From contig SCFE01000120.1 in NCBI GenBank assembly GCA_004352715.1, forward strand, positions 587,733 through 651,732: a stretch of 64,000 nucleotides of DNA. The letters are read 5' to 3'. The translations under genes and the position numbers were made by a program. The notes beneath the pieces are model-generated. The model searched no databases, had not been told where the DNA came from, and worked only from the letters and a program-made list of their open reading frames with translations. The DNA is from Hofstenia miamia. Lineage: Eukaryota; Xenacoelomorpha; Acoela. Shown here one piece after another: positions 48,053-60,014 of the stretch (position 1 is its first letter; every line of letters starts with the position of its first letter).

Positions 48053-49052
48053 NNNNNNNNNNNNNNNNNNNNNNNNNNNNNNNNNNNNNNNNNNNNNNNN
48101 NNNNNNNNNNNNNNNNNNNNNNNNNNNNNNNNNNNNNNNNNNNNNNNNNNNNNNNNNNNNNNNNNNNNNNNNNNNNNNNNNNNNNNNNNNNNNNNNNNNN
48201 NNNNNNNNNNNNNNNNNNNNNNNNNNNNNNNNNNNNNNNNNNNNNNNNNNNNNNNNNNNNNNNNNNNNNNNNNNNNNNNNNNNNNNNNNNNNNNNNNNNN
48301 NNNNNNNNNNNNNNNNNNNNNNNNNNNNNNNNNNNNNNNNNNNNNNNNNNNNNNNNNNNNNNNNNNNNNNNNNNNNNNNNNNNNNNNNNNNNNNNNNNNN
48401 NNNNNNNNNNNNNNNNNNNNNNNNNNNNNNNNNNNNNNNNNNNNNNNNNNNNNNNNNNNNNNNNNNNNNNNNNNNNNNNNNNNNNNNNNNNNNNNNNNNN
48501 NNNNNNNNNNNNNNNNNNNNNNNNNNNNNNNNNNNNNNNNNNNNNNNNNNNNNNNNNNNNNNNNNNNNNNNNNNNNNNNNNNNNNNNNNNNNNNNNNNNN
48601 NNNNNNNNNNNNNNNNNNNNNNNNNNNNNNNNNNNNNNNNNNNNNNNNNNNNNNNNNNNNNNNNNNNNNNNNNNNNNNNNNNNNNNNNNNNNNNNNNNNN
48701 NNNNNNNNNNNNNNNNNNNNNNNNNNNNNNNNNNNNNNNNNNNNNNNNNNNNNNNNNNNNNNNNNNNNNNNNNNNNNNNNNNNNNNNNNNNNNNNNNNNN
48801 NNNNNNNNNNNNNNNNNNNNNNNNNNNNNNNNNNNNNNNNNNNNNNNNNNNNNNNNNNNNNNNNNNNNNNNNNNNNNNNNNNNNNNNNNNNNNNNNNNNN
48901 NNNNNNNNNNNNNNNNNNNNNNNNNNNNNNNNNNNNNNNNNNNNNNNNNNNNNNNNNNNNNNNNNNNNNNNNNNNNNNNNNNNNNNNNNNNNNNNNNNNN
49001 NNNNNNNNNNNNNNNNNNNNNNNNNNNNNNNNNNNNNNNNNNNNNNNNNNNN
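48053..49052. other. Assembly gap, 1000 n
   Basis: Right border of the misplaced contig island; follows (AT)n at 48041-48052. Confidence 0.99.
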
Positions 49053-50130
49053 TTGAAATATTGTGGTGTGATGTCTGTTTCGGAAGACATTTATATGTCA
49101 TACCGTCAAGGAGCACATGCATTACAAGAGATTGTGTCACAAAATTTTGTATCTCTCTAATGGGCGGATGTCAAGACATCATTCATTCGAAAATATAATT
49201 ATTATTGAATTTATGAAAATCAAAAATTATGCAATTGCTACATAAATCCAAAATACCATAAGGAAACACTTGTTGGTTAACCTACCGTTCGTTTTAAAGG
49301 AAAAAAAACGTTTTTCCAACTTTCCGAAGAATTTTCTCAGAGCCTATAACCAAATTTGAAAATCTTGGGGCATAGGTAGATGTTTTAGGAGACATACTTT
49401 AATACAATGTTGAAAATTTCTCATTAAAGCGTATTGCTGCGAGTGAAGTTGTTGAAAAGTTTAACACGTTTTCTTTGAAAATTTCGAATTTTTCAAAAAG
49501 ATTTAAATTTTCTCCATACCTAATGTTCATGTATTTATACGGTTTTGAGGCCAAGGAAGCAACAAGGAACTTGAACTGTTTCTTGATATTGCGAAGATGT
49601 TCCAAACCCATTGAGGCGTGCCGTACGCAAAGTCAGAGGTCGCGAGGCCGAAGATTTCGCGCAACGCCACCTCTCGATGGGACAAAGCCAGGTCGCAGAT
49701 TTAGATCGAAAAATAAGGAGGAGACTCTCCTCTATCAGGTTGTGTTTTCAGATTGAGCATAATTGAGCATTAATAGTTTTTGAGTTATAAGCTTTTAAAC
49801 ATTTTTCATTTGATCATAAAATTTCTTAAAAATCATTGGGCTGTTTATATATATATATATATGTGCGTGTGTGTGTAGCACGTATATACAGTCTATATAT
49901 CCCATTAAATGCGATTTCACATCTTCCGCATGAACTAGAACTCTTGAAATAATTTTCGTCAATTAAAATGGTGGGTAAACTAAAACGGCTTGTATTAATT
50001 TCTTTGCATTGTCACAATCGCAGTAATATACAAGTATCCATGAAAAACTGTTTTTAAATCTACAAATAACTTTGAAAAAGTATTATCGAAAAAACCCTGT
50101 TCGCTTGCAGTTTAAGAAAGAAAGTGGAAC
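49053..50130. repeat. Partner of duplicated segment 34426-35400
   Basis: The first 487 bp look identical to 34426-34912, then the similarity drops abruptly but continues to about 50130. The unknown exon found beside the other copy would lie in the gap. 49610-49740 is locally G+C-richer with no recognised content. Confidence 0.7.
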
Positions 50131-50783
50131 ACTATTTCAATATTTTCCATTTTGAAACAGGTATTGACGAATGTATTAATTTCTTGTAATGTTTAAGCCT
50201 TTTCTTGCTTCGAGCGAGTTATCAGGCACTGATTCTATATTGACATTGGCGGTTTTATCAGTCCAAGATATGTAGTGACAGAATTAGTTGGGTGCAGTCA
50301 GGGGTGTACTCGAATAGGTTCTTCGGGTTGCTCAGTCCACCTTGGTAAATTCTATTTGGACGCAGCCCCTTTGTTAAGGCAAAATTGCGGTTTGTTGTGT
50401 TGGACTTTGTTTCTTGAAAAGCCCACTTGTTAAGTATTTAGGAGTACAGCTCTGGGTGCAGTGTCTACAAAGATGGAAATTTAAAAAGCGTCTCAATGAC
50501 TTTTGAATGAAAAATGTATAGTTCGTAGAACTATGAAATTGTTTAGTATTTTTCAATAACTGTATTCGAAACCAATTTGATTTTCGACCTCAGTTTTTCT
50601 TTAGAAAATGCAGCTGGCATGGCTGTGTATATTTAGAAAGACGTTCGAACAGCGCACATTCGCACAGCATGAAATGAAGTGATTAATCGATTTCAACTTC
50701 ATTGATCGATGAATCGAATAACAATGACAGCCCTAATCGTTTGCTTAACAAGGACACCTTTCTATCTCAGGTTGCTGTCGATG

Positions 50784-51142
50784 CAGAGATGGACACGGGC
50801 TGGGCTAGCCTACGGGCCAGGCCCGGCCTAAGATTTAGGAAATTACGAACAAAAAACGGACCGAATAAAATAAATTGTCTCAAGCTTGTATAGAAGCATC
50901 TATCCAACTTTGTGTAAGGTTGCATTGAAGATATATGTCACCTAAGCAACTTCTGCTTAGTCAGAAAGAGATTGTAATCAAATTGGACTTAGTGCTATAG
51001 CCAAAAACTTATGTGTTCAAATAGATCAAGAAATATTTACTGGCCAAAAACGGGCTACAAAAATTCCAACACGGGCCGAAAACGGGCTTGAAATAATAGT
51101 TAATGGGCCAGGCCTGAAAAATTCGGCACGTGTCCATCTCTG
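50784..51142. mobile_element. hAT-like MITE (CAGAGATGGACACG ends)
   Basis: 359 bp with inverted ends CAGAGATGGACACG and CAGAGATGGACACG, flanks TGTCGATG and TGTCTACG (6 of 8). Internal ACGGGC and GGGCCAGGCC tracts make it markedly G+C-rich compared with surroundings. Confidence 0.82.
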
Positions 51143-51496
51143 TGTCTACGTGTTTGTTGCCATTCCAAGATAAGGATTTTCATGATCATAGAGTTTTTTC
51201 ATCAATAAATCTATATTTTGATTAAACGATGAAAATGTAAGTATATTATATGTGGCTTTCGAGATGGAAAAAATGTTTCGAAGCAAGTTAGGGTGTATGT
51301 GGATGAAGATAAAAAACTGCTGGTTGACTTACTGAGAGGACATGCCTGCAGGACTAATTTTATATGACTGTGTTTGCAACAGGGCTTAGCCGCGCATCGT
51401 TGTCATGGGAATTGATTTTTTCGTTCCCATTTCCACATGCAATTTCTTTATGTATTACTCAACCTTAAACAGCCTAGGGATTATAAAAATTACAAC

Positions 51497-51801
51497 ACAG
51501 TAAACATAGAACTGTTGTAACGACGTCGTTTTTGTGGTGTATTGGCGTTTAATAGGAGTTGAATTGTTTGAGTGGCGTTTATAGTGCGGATTAGTGGCGG
51601 TGTATAACTCCGTCTATCAAAAAATATTTAAAAATAGAAATAATTTTAGTATTATGACAATTTGAAGATAAATTTCTTAAAAACTGCATTTTTATTGAAA
51701 TTTGTTGTTTTATTGTGAAAAAACGTTGTTTTGTAATGTCACTTTAGTGTCGTTATTATGTCGTTCAACGACGTCGTTACGACAGTCGTGTGTTTACTGG
51801 G
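51497..51801. mobile_element. MITE family B, copy 3
   Basis: About 305 bp nearly identical to 32471-32769, with CAGTAAACATAGAACTG and CCCAGTAAACAC ends and ACGACGTCGTT inner blocks. Confidence 0.82.
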
Positions 51802-52429
51802 AATAGGTTCTACAGTATGTACAAAAACAAATTAAAAATCTTTTGTAGCCATGTGATTTGTAATAAGTTTTGAAAAAATCTGTGAAAATATCAACACTGT
51901 TCTTTTTATTGCGATATTGTCTTTAAATAAGTGTATTTGAAATTTCAGTGTTATAAAATTGCCAATACGATATATTCTGTTGTAGTACCAGAACTCCATC
52001 GATACCTTCTTAGTTTGTCTTATTCTAAGTAATGGGAGATTTGATTTATGGGAATATTCAATCCAAATGTAAATTATTATTTGCATATCTCGCTTTCCAT
52101 GTATTATACAATTAAAAGATGCGCATCTCTTAGTTGTAGCTTGTGCGAAATTGTTAGCAAGTTATATTAAATTAAGGCTGGAATACAACTTAGGGATAAA
52201 ACCCAAGCAATACATATTTTTTGAAACCCTCCAAGCTCTTCAATCAGTGTGGAATTCGCATACCAGACTTGCAATGATTAAATTAAATTCGGCATTATAA
52301 TACTTTTGTATAGCTTAATCTTTGTAGAGGGATGTATCCATTTCGGATACATGTAGCTGCACTTTTGTATCCTGTTACTAAGATGGAATGACCAAGACAA
52401 ACTTGATGATACAATAATTCCAAGATCAT

Positions 52430-52760
52430 TGATTCATTTTCAGAAGATATTTCATGACATTGTATACATAATCGTGATATTTCAGTCGTGGGTGATAGTT
52501 TAAGAATTGAAACTTACTAAAGTTGAATTTGATTTTGTTTTCAATATCAGTCTTCAGGACGGAAAGATCTGTGCTTGAAATTTTTACACCATCAGTAAAT
52601 AAGTAAGAATTAAAACACTCTTGGAGGTCATTTATGAAAGCAAGAAAAAGAAGAGGATCGAAGATCGATCCTTGTGGTACTCCACTGGCTACACTATCAG
52701 GATAAGATAAATAACCTTTAAAATTTAAGATTTGAGAAAACTTTTTCCAATTTTCTATGA
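52430..52760 (-). mobile_element. LINE reverse-transcriptase fragment
   Basis: Minus-strand translation contains SVASGVPQGSIFDPLLFLAF followed by INDLQE and LFTDGVKISS, corresponding to motifs GVPQGSxLGPLLF and YADDTxI of CR1/jockey-clade reverse transcriptases. The YADD box reads FTDG, so the copy is dead. Fragments may extend to about 52200 and 52860. Confidence 0.8.
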
Positions 52761-53157
52761 TTTGAGTTTATCAATCACAATACCACGTGGTAACGTGGTA
52801 CTTTGTTTAAAGCCTAGCTAAAATCCATATAGAGTATCGATATTGAAATATTATCAAAGTTTTCATGTGAGGTGACAAAACGATGTTTTTCAAGATGAAA
52901 TCTCGCTTTGTATTTATTTTAATTAGATTGGTTCCGTTAATTTAATCAATCACTACGTTTTATTAACAATTAAAATATTTTTTACTTTTCTACTATATTT
53001 TAAACTGATTCAAATGTGAAAAAATGCATAAATATCTAGATTATACTCGAAAAGTTTTTGAATTTGAAGAAAACTCCATAAAATATAATATATTTACAAA
53101 AATTAAATGACAAAAAAATAATGAAAAAGTCTAAAAACGAAAAAGTTAATGGGAGTG

Positions 53158-53660
53158 TGGTCGATGAACTTGAAGAATATGCTTTCTGAGAGAAGATGCG
53201 TGGATGTAGCGTTTACTGCAATTTGTGTGTGAACATATATGTTTCTTCGTTTTGGAATGGACTGCCATGTTCTTCTTACGATCTGAACTACTTGCGAACC
53301 GTTTTTCACATCCTTCATTAGTGCAGCAAACTGGTTTTTCACCTAAAACAAAAATTTAGAATATAATCTACGAATGGAAAAATATATGTGTTACAGCTTT
53401 AAATAATGTAAAAACAATTCGATTTTTCTATATGTATATCTATAATATATGTATATTGAGATATCTTACCTGAAGGAGTTCTTTTGTGAATTTTTAAGCT
53501 ATCACGATTCGCAAAGGAGCTACCACATTCGAGATGTACGCAGGTAAACGGCATCTCTCCAGTGTGAATTCGTAAGTGACTGATCAGCTTGTATCTCCCC
53601 TGAAAGGGTTGACAATTACGTCGACAGCAGTAAGGAAATTCCCGGTTTGATATATACGGT
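53158..53660 (-). CDS. ZIC-like C2H2 zinc-finger protein, C-terminal fingers
   Basis: Two exons: about 53660-53476 and 53343-53158 (stop after VHRPHSH). Four fingers can be read: [19 protein letters not shown] (finger 2 of ZIC), [40 protein letters not shown] and [20 protein letters not shown]. The phrases [14 protein letters not shown] and SSLRKH are ZIC/GLI/GLIS family hallmarks; ZIC fits best. Predicted nuclear DNA-binding regulator. Two zinc ligands are missing: the second His of the SLKIH finger is Pro (HKRTPSGEKP) and the first His of the next finger is Asn (KKNMAVH). Splice joins PSG across a phase-1 intron with GT-AG. The 5' exon edge is uncertain because an inverted repeat overlaps it. 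Confidence 0.82.
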
Positions 53661-53933
53661 TTTCTAATAATGATCATTTTTCAATAACTTTTTACACTTT
53701 TCCATTGATTTTGATAAGGAAAAAGGCGTTTTTTAGAAATTCATACCCATATAAATAATCATTCAATTATATCCCCATTTCAACTAGCTGTAAAATCCTG
53801 AGTTTCTAAAAACGCCTTTTTCCTTATCAAAATCAATAGAAAAGTGTAAAAAGTTATTGAAAAATAATCATTATTAGAAAACCGTATATATCAAAACGGT
53901 AATTTCCTTACTACTGTCGACATCCTTCCCATA
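53618..53933. repeat. Imperfect inverted repeat over the zinc-finger exon edge
   Basis: Arms of about 130 bp (53618-53752 and 53798-53933) with roughly a dozen differences and a 45-bp loop. The left arm includes coding sequence of the finger (CTGTCGACG region). Divergence between arms argues for a genuine, old duplication rather than an assembly mirror. Confidence 0.85.
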
Positions 53934-54102
53934 AACAAACGAAATTTGGACTTCGAGTAAGATCTTGATTTACATGATTTGATAAATGGCTAACTATCCC
54001 CTCCATGTCGATCATGCTTGCCCCATATATTACGCCATCCGAAATCCAAAAGCAAAGAAATGCGCAAGTGTCTGAAACACTGCTGGTAGGTATGGCCGGT
54101 TG

Positions 54103-54337
54103 TTACAAACTATCAGAAGAGCTGCAAATTAGTTGATTGTGATTAGGATCTGCACAATACATAGAGCTAGTTTCATATCCGGAATAACATGGATTCTGCA
54201 CATCGCACATGTTTTGATATTGGCAAGAGAGATAGTCGGCTTCTAGGTAATAATGTACGCACTCGTTACTGCAAGGAACCGAGAATGTAAGCACGGAGTC
54301 GTAACCGTATGATGTCATTGCTGCAACAGACTGGACT
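54103..54337 (-). CDS. Possible upstream exon of the ZIC-like gene
   Basis: Open frame after a TTGGTTTCAG acceptor, encoding VQSVAAMTSYGYDSVLTFS, CSNECVHYYLEADY and MCDVQNPCYSGYETSSMYC. Cys/Tyr/Ser-rich and unlike any domain I know. Orientation and spacing suit the N-terminal region of the zinc-finger gene 440 bp downstream, but the linking donor is unclear. Confidence 0.4.
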
Positions 54338-54359
54338 GAAACCAATTTTTTCGAAGACG

Positions 54360-55930
54360 ATTATATACGTTAGCGATTGCTTCATGTTGTTAATTAGTTA
54401 ACAGCGTTATTCATTATTCACATTAACGCATCTTGATTGATGATTGACGTACGCCGCGTCGGCGCAATTACGGACGTTGCTAATCAGTGGATGAAGCCGC
54501 TCAATTTAATCGCTGGAATACTTCGAAGACGCTGCCGAGCGCTTAATTAATTACGCCATTTTATGATACAGGCCGTTTAAATAGATTACATATGTGAACT
54601 TTCAAAATGCAATGCATTACTTATGTAATAAGTTACTTGCAAATGGTTAGAGTGGAATTCTTAACTAAAATTATTAGAAGCCGTTTAAAAAGTTCGTTAA
54701 AGATTAGCTAGCAACCACTTTTACGGTTTCGCACAAGCAGAGTGTTATATTATCTAAAATAGATGGTTTTCATTTTTAAAATATTCATTACAAACAAGGC
54801 AACAACAGAAGAATAAAGATGCAGTTGTAAATTCATATGAAGCAGATTTATATTTACATGTTCGAAAACATTCCCATTATTCTGAAGGATTATGTCATTC
54901 TTTCTCAATAAGCAGTTATGTTTTTAAGGATCGTCCTAAACTGAAGTTAGCAATATATAATTTTTGACAATTTATTAGGACAAACACCAAGTATTGCGAT
55001 TTTTGTTTGCATTTCAGTCTGTAGTTTTTAATCATAAAATAACTTGTTACTGTATTCGCAAATTCAATATTTTATTCGGCTTGAGAAATGTTTGATTTTA
55101 AATTTCTAGCGCAAAATTCATAACAATATTCCAATTTAAATGCTAAAAAACAACATACCGATACGCTAGACACACAAACTGCCCAAAATTATTTGTAGTT
55201 TTTTGACGACCTTGTTTTACCTAGCCAAGCATAACATTCTTTGTTTTTCATGCCAAGATCGCTTTAAAATATTTAAGAACCATAAAGTTTTCTCAGTTGC
55301 AAGTTCAATTGTTTCATTTCTGATAGCAACTGAAATTTCACTCAACAATAACCAGACAAATGGGTCTGTAATTTCAACAAGAGACAATCCTAGTCTATCA
55401 AATTTGAACTTTTGTTAAATTTTTACTGAAAAACTTTAAATTTTTATTGATTAACCTTTATTGAATATAAATAAATTAATTTAACTAAAATGTAAACTAT
55501 TTGATTCAATTTTATTGAAAAATGAATATTCAAGTTTTTATAAGAATAATTTATGCAAAATTTCAGCACTTATAAGTACTGCTCGAAAACAGATAAACAA
55601 TCATTCAGCATTATATTTTTCAATGTTGCTTCGAAAAAATGTTTTTAAACTTGCCGTTAGAATAAAAATAGTAAATTTAAATTTATTATGAACAGAGTTA
55701 TTAACACATTTTTAAAAATATATACCAAGACATTTAATTATTATATACTTATGTGTTCACTGTTAAAATGGAATGTCCAAACAATGTGCATGATGTGTAA
55801 TGCAGTTGTGTTTGTTTGTAGTAGATAATTGGATTTTGCACAGTGCTTTGCTCATGGACTTCTTTATAAGCCGAGGTCCATGGCTTTGATATATTATAAA
55901 ATAGTTTAGCATTCTTATAAATAATTACTA
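54360..55930. other. Intergenic, nothing recognised
   Basis: A+T-rich; includes a short G+C-richer patch at 54440-54560 (GACGTACGCCGCGTCGGCGC) that might be regulatory or conserved upstream sequence of the zinc-finger gene. No coding support. Confidence 0.4.
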
Positions 55931-55938
55931 ATGCTCTT

Positions 55939-56497
55939 AAGGTGTGTTTACAGCTTATCAATGAAATATAATATTTCGCAATCGAGTGCGCAATTAGCAC
56001 AAATTCAGCTGTAAACAGCCGTGAAAGACGATCAATTAATAAAACTAATGAAATCAAAAGAATGCGTAATCGAGCTTATCAATTGCGCTAATACTGCTGT
56101 AAACACTTGAAAGACGATCATGTTTCCACAATTGAGATGAAGGACGTGATCAAACCACTTTGATATTTCGTCTTTCATTCCTTTCATAATTAGTCATTAC
56201 GCTAGTGTAAACATTGAATCAATTATATTCATTCGAAACTAGGCATGCAACAGGAAAGGATCACGACCCAATTGCTTGAAAAAGTTAAAGAAAAACGTTT
56301 CTGTGGGATGTCTCTAATCCCAAATGTTTTGAATTATAAGATTCAATTGGGATTAGTCAGCTGTAAACGCTGTATCAATAACAAATAAAAGTGTGATAAA
56401 CAAGTTCAATTGAGACGCTGTAAACAGCGTATCAACAACAATGCATTCTTCTCAATTTAGAGGTATTATAATTCATTGATAAGTAAACCCACCTTTA
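55939..56497. mobile_element. MITE family E, copy 1
   Basis: About 559 bp, ends AAGGTGTGTTTACAGCTTATC and AAAGGTGGGTTTAC; near-identical to 57179-57740 except a small deletion in the right terminus. Internal TGTAAAC / GTTTACA and CTGTAAAC motifs recur. Confidence 0.85.
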
Positions 56498-56910
56498 GTT
56501 TAATTATCCTCTTGCCGATCTTTTACTTAAATACTTATTCAAAGTTGATTAGTGGTTTTCGTAGACTTTCTCATCGGTCGGTCCTTCTGTACTCTCGTAG
56601 ATAGAAAGTTATATTTTCGTAGAAATATCGATTCTCTGTTAAACGGCATAATATTATAGTGATAGCGAAAAATTCGTGGAGCCTCAATCATCCACAATTG
56701 TATCTTTCATATAACCTGCAGACCTTTAAATATGCGAAAACTGCACTTACAAAATAGTATAAATCAATATGGTTGAACAAAAATATGATCGTTTTATATT
56801 TTTTCATACTGCATGGTATATGCTATTTTGATGTAAATTAACTAAATGCTAATTTAGATTCCGTCTGCATTGAAATCAGGAATTGTATTAGTTGGTTTGC
56901 ACCCGTGTGN

Positions 56911-57012
56911 ATGATTATATGAAAGGCATATTGAATGAAAAACTAAGAACAATCCGCAAAAGTATATCCAATAATCTGTTCAAGCTCGGCTCGTCTTGTT
57001 GACAAGTCTGAC
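56911..57012. mobile_element. hAT-like MITE family C, 3' fragment
   Basis: Starts right after a single n (56910); ends GCTCGTCTTGTTGACAAGTCTG. Its missing left part suggests a contig misjoin. Confidence 0.75.
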
Positions 57013-57178
57013 AAAACCTATATGTTAACAGTTAAGCAGATTGATACTAAAATGTAATCACAATTTTTTGGAATTTCTTCGATGTCCTAATTGCATTTTA
57101 ACTAACTCAAAATTTTACCCGTTTATTATATTTCATATTCGCCTCATAATTTACACTTTGACACATATAACAATCCTA

Positions 57179-57740
57179 AAGGTGTGTTTACAGCTTATCA
57201 ATGAAATATAATATTTCGCAATCGAGTGCTCAATTAGCACAAATTCAGCTGTAAACAGCTGTGAAAGACGATCAATTAATAAAACTAATGAAATCAAAAG
57301 AATGCGTAATCGAGCTTATCAATTGCGCTAATACTGCTGTAAACACTTGAAAGACGATCATATTTCCACAATTGAGATGAAAGACGTGATCAAACCACTT
57401 TTGATATTTCGTCTTTCATTCCTTTCATAATTAGTCATTACGCTAGTGTAAACATTGAATCAATTATATTCATTCGAAACTAGGCATGCAACAGGAAAGG
57501 ATCACGACCCAATTGCTTGAAAAAGTTAAAGAAAAACGTTTCTGTGGGATGTCTCTAATCCCAAATGTTTTGAATTATAAGATTCAATTGGGATTAGTCA
57601 GCTGTAAACGCTGTATCAATAACAAATAAAAGTGTGATAAACAAGTTCAATTGAGAGGCTGTAAACAGCGTATCAACAACAATGCATTCTTCTCAATTTA
57701 GAGGTATTATAATTCATTGATAAGCTGTAAACCCACCTTT
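57179..57740. mobile_element. MITE family E, copy 2 (complete)
   Basis: 562 bp with inverted ends AAGGTGTGTTTACAGCTTATC and AAGGTGGGTTTACAGCTTATC, TA on both sides. Several internal inverted repeats around CTGTAAAC. Only 1.24 kb from copy 1. Confidence 0.87.
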
Positions 57741-58337
57741 AGATATAGAATTCTTGATGGCTCGCGTAAACAAGATGTGATTGTATTTTGTCATAATTTT
57801 ATAATTTTTTTAAATTATTTTATATTTACACAAAGAGTTAGCCTATTTCTATGAAAAATTAATAATCTTTAATAAAAATTTTAAGATTTAATGACTGGGG
57901 AAATACCGTAACCATCATTCGTTGGCTAAGGAAAATGGGAATGTTTGACCTCATTTGCGATTTACTTTGCCTGCAAAACTAAAATCAGTATTGGTAGTGA
58001 TAATCATTACATGTTATATTTACCCTGCAACCTGCAACGTATGCTTGGTCAGGGAGTTCTTGAAGTCGGTGTTTGTCAAAACGTACCTGCTATTGATTGT
58101 AAATTTTATCTATGTATATGCATCACTGTAACTTTACAATTCTTAATGAAATATTAGTTAACTTAAACCTTTATCTTGCAAGAATCTTAATACCTTGGAT
58201 GCAGATCTGGACCTGTTTTTGCATTGCAAAAAACTTAATTTGAATCATTATTGAATTAGATTAAATATTTTTCTTATTCCATCATATTTTGAAATTATTG
58301 TGTCCTATTATGTTTAAAGTATGTTAGATATTAGAAA

Positions 58338-58894
58338 CCCAATAAACAATTAAACGTTTTATATCTATATCCGTGTTGTGTTATAATGGTATAAACTCGT
58401 CGTAAGGCGTCTTAAGATACATCTTCTAAAAGTCTTATAAAACACCATTTCTAAACTTTTCTGAATGCCATCTAGTGTCCATCCCAAAGATGTCCTAAAA
58501 CATTTTTAAATGTCTTCTACACGTCTTATACCCGTTTACACGTGACATGAGACATGCATGCATTCAACCACTCAAGTAGAGAATGTCGCGTGTTTTGGGT
58601 GTTTAGACGTGACATTCGCTCATTAAAAACACAAGACATGCATGTCTCGTGTCACGTGTAAACGGGGTATTTTAAACACCTTTTCTGAAGATTGCTGAAT
58701 GCCATCTAGTGTTCGCATAAATTGTAAAACGTCTTCTAAACGTCTTCTAATAGTCTTCAAGACGTCATCTAATCCATTTCTAAACGTCTTACAGACGTCT
58801 TCTACACCTTAGATGTATGCCATTTCTAAACGTCTTCTAAAAAATTTTAAGACGTGCTATAAGACGTCTTCTAAACGTTTTATTGTTTATTGGG
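58338..58894. mobile_element. MITE family G with CGTCTTCTAAA repeats
   Basis: 557 bp, inverted ends CCCAATAAACAATTAAACG and CCCAATAAACAATAAAACG. Interior is built of many degenerate ACGTCTTCTAAAC units. Another element (58529-58669) is nested in it. Confidence 0.85.
58529..58669. mobile_element. Nested palindromic MITE
   Basis: 141 bp with long inverted arms TACCCGTTTACACGTGACAT and TACCCCGTTTACACGTGACA, then GAGACATGCATG. Flanking TTA/TA suggests a TA or TTA target. Inserted in the family G element, so younger. Confidence 0.85.
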
Positions 58895-59205
58895 AACAGG
58901 CCTAGTTATTGCGAATTGTAATTGAGTATTTGTTTTCTAAGTTTTAGAAAATTGAGGAATTACAATTTTTTAATTATCAAGTGGTTTACAATTTGTCAAT
59001 GTGTAAATTTAAACCTGACCAGAAATTCTTGTGTTTAGATATAGATGTATTTTTATGCCATATTTTGACCAACTTAATTTCTAAACAAGTAATATCCAGC
59101 ACACAAAATCGTTATATAAACTTCACAAGGGGACAGAGTCCCCAATTGGATTTAGCAATGTGGACTGACCCCCCTCGAATACACCACTGATATATCACAA
59201 TATCA

Positions 59206-59206
59206 C

Positions 59207-59252
<46 letters not shown>

Positions 59253-59257
59253 TATTG
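59206..59257. repeat. (AT)n tract before a gap
   Basis: About 40 bp of TA repeats ending in GAGATATTG, then the 400-n gap. Confidence 0.95.
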
Positions 59258-59657
59258 NNNNNNNNNNNNNNNNNNNNNNNNNNNNNNNNNNNNNNNNNNN
59301 NNNNNNNNNNNNNNNNNNNNNNNNNNNNNNNNNNNNNNNNNNNNNNNNNNNNNNNNNNNNNNNNNNNNNNNNNNNNNNNNNNNNNNNNNNNNNNNNNNNN
59401 NNNNNNNNNNNNNNNNNNNNNNNNNNNNNNNNNNNNNNNNNNNNNNNNNNNNNNNNNNNNNNNNNNNNNNNNNNNNNNNNNNNNNNNNNNNNNNNNNNNN
59501 NNNNNNNNNNNNNNNNNNNNNNNNNNNNNNNNNNNNNNNNNNNNNNNNNNNNNNNNNNNNNNNNNNNNNNNNNNNNNNNNNNNNNNNNNNNNNNNNNNNN
59601 NNNNNNNNNNNNNNNNNNNNNNNNNNNNNNNNNNNNNNNNNNNNNNNNNNNNNNNNN
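59258..59657. other. Assembly gap, 400 n
   Basis: Followed at once by GGCTCGTTGACAAGTCTG, the end of a family C hAT-like MITE (59658-59676), so the gap contains most of such an element. Confidence 0.97.
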
Positions 59658-60014
59658 GGCTCGTTGACAAGTCTGACAACGTCTACAAATTCTACCCAAT
59701 TTGGATAGTTTTACAAAATATTGGCGTACCGCTTTGATCATTTACTGTATTTAATCCTCCATGACATGCTTACCGAAAAATTTATTTTTTATAACTCAAT
59801 GACATAAACGTCACTAAGTAGATTTATTGAAAATTTTAGCTACTTTTAAGAAATGTATGTAATGCTTTGCACTATTTGTTGTTAAAATATTGTGTGATTT
59901 TAAATGATAAACTTAGAGTAAGATTTCCGATTACATATGACGCTTACTGCTAAGAGGTAATTAATAATTAATTCAATTTGCTTAGCAACCATTTTGGTCA
60001 GGTGTTTCGACGCA

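Noticed and set aside
48014-49140. Long minus-strand frames
   Set aside because: They consist almost wholly of n gap; likewise 28206-28703 and 59112-59741.
57945-58157. Small open frame near 58 kb
   Set aside because: No splice, homology or codon evidence.
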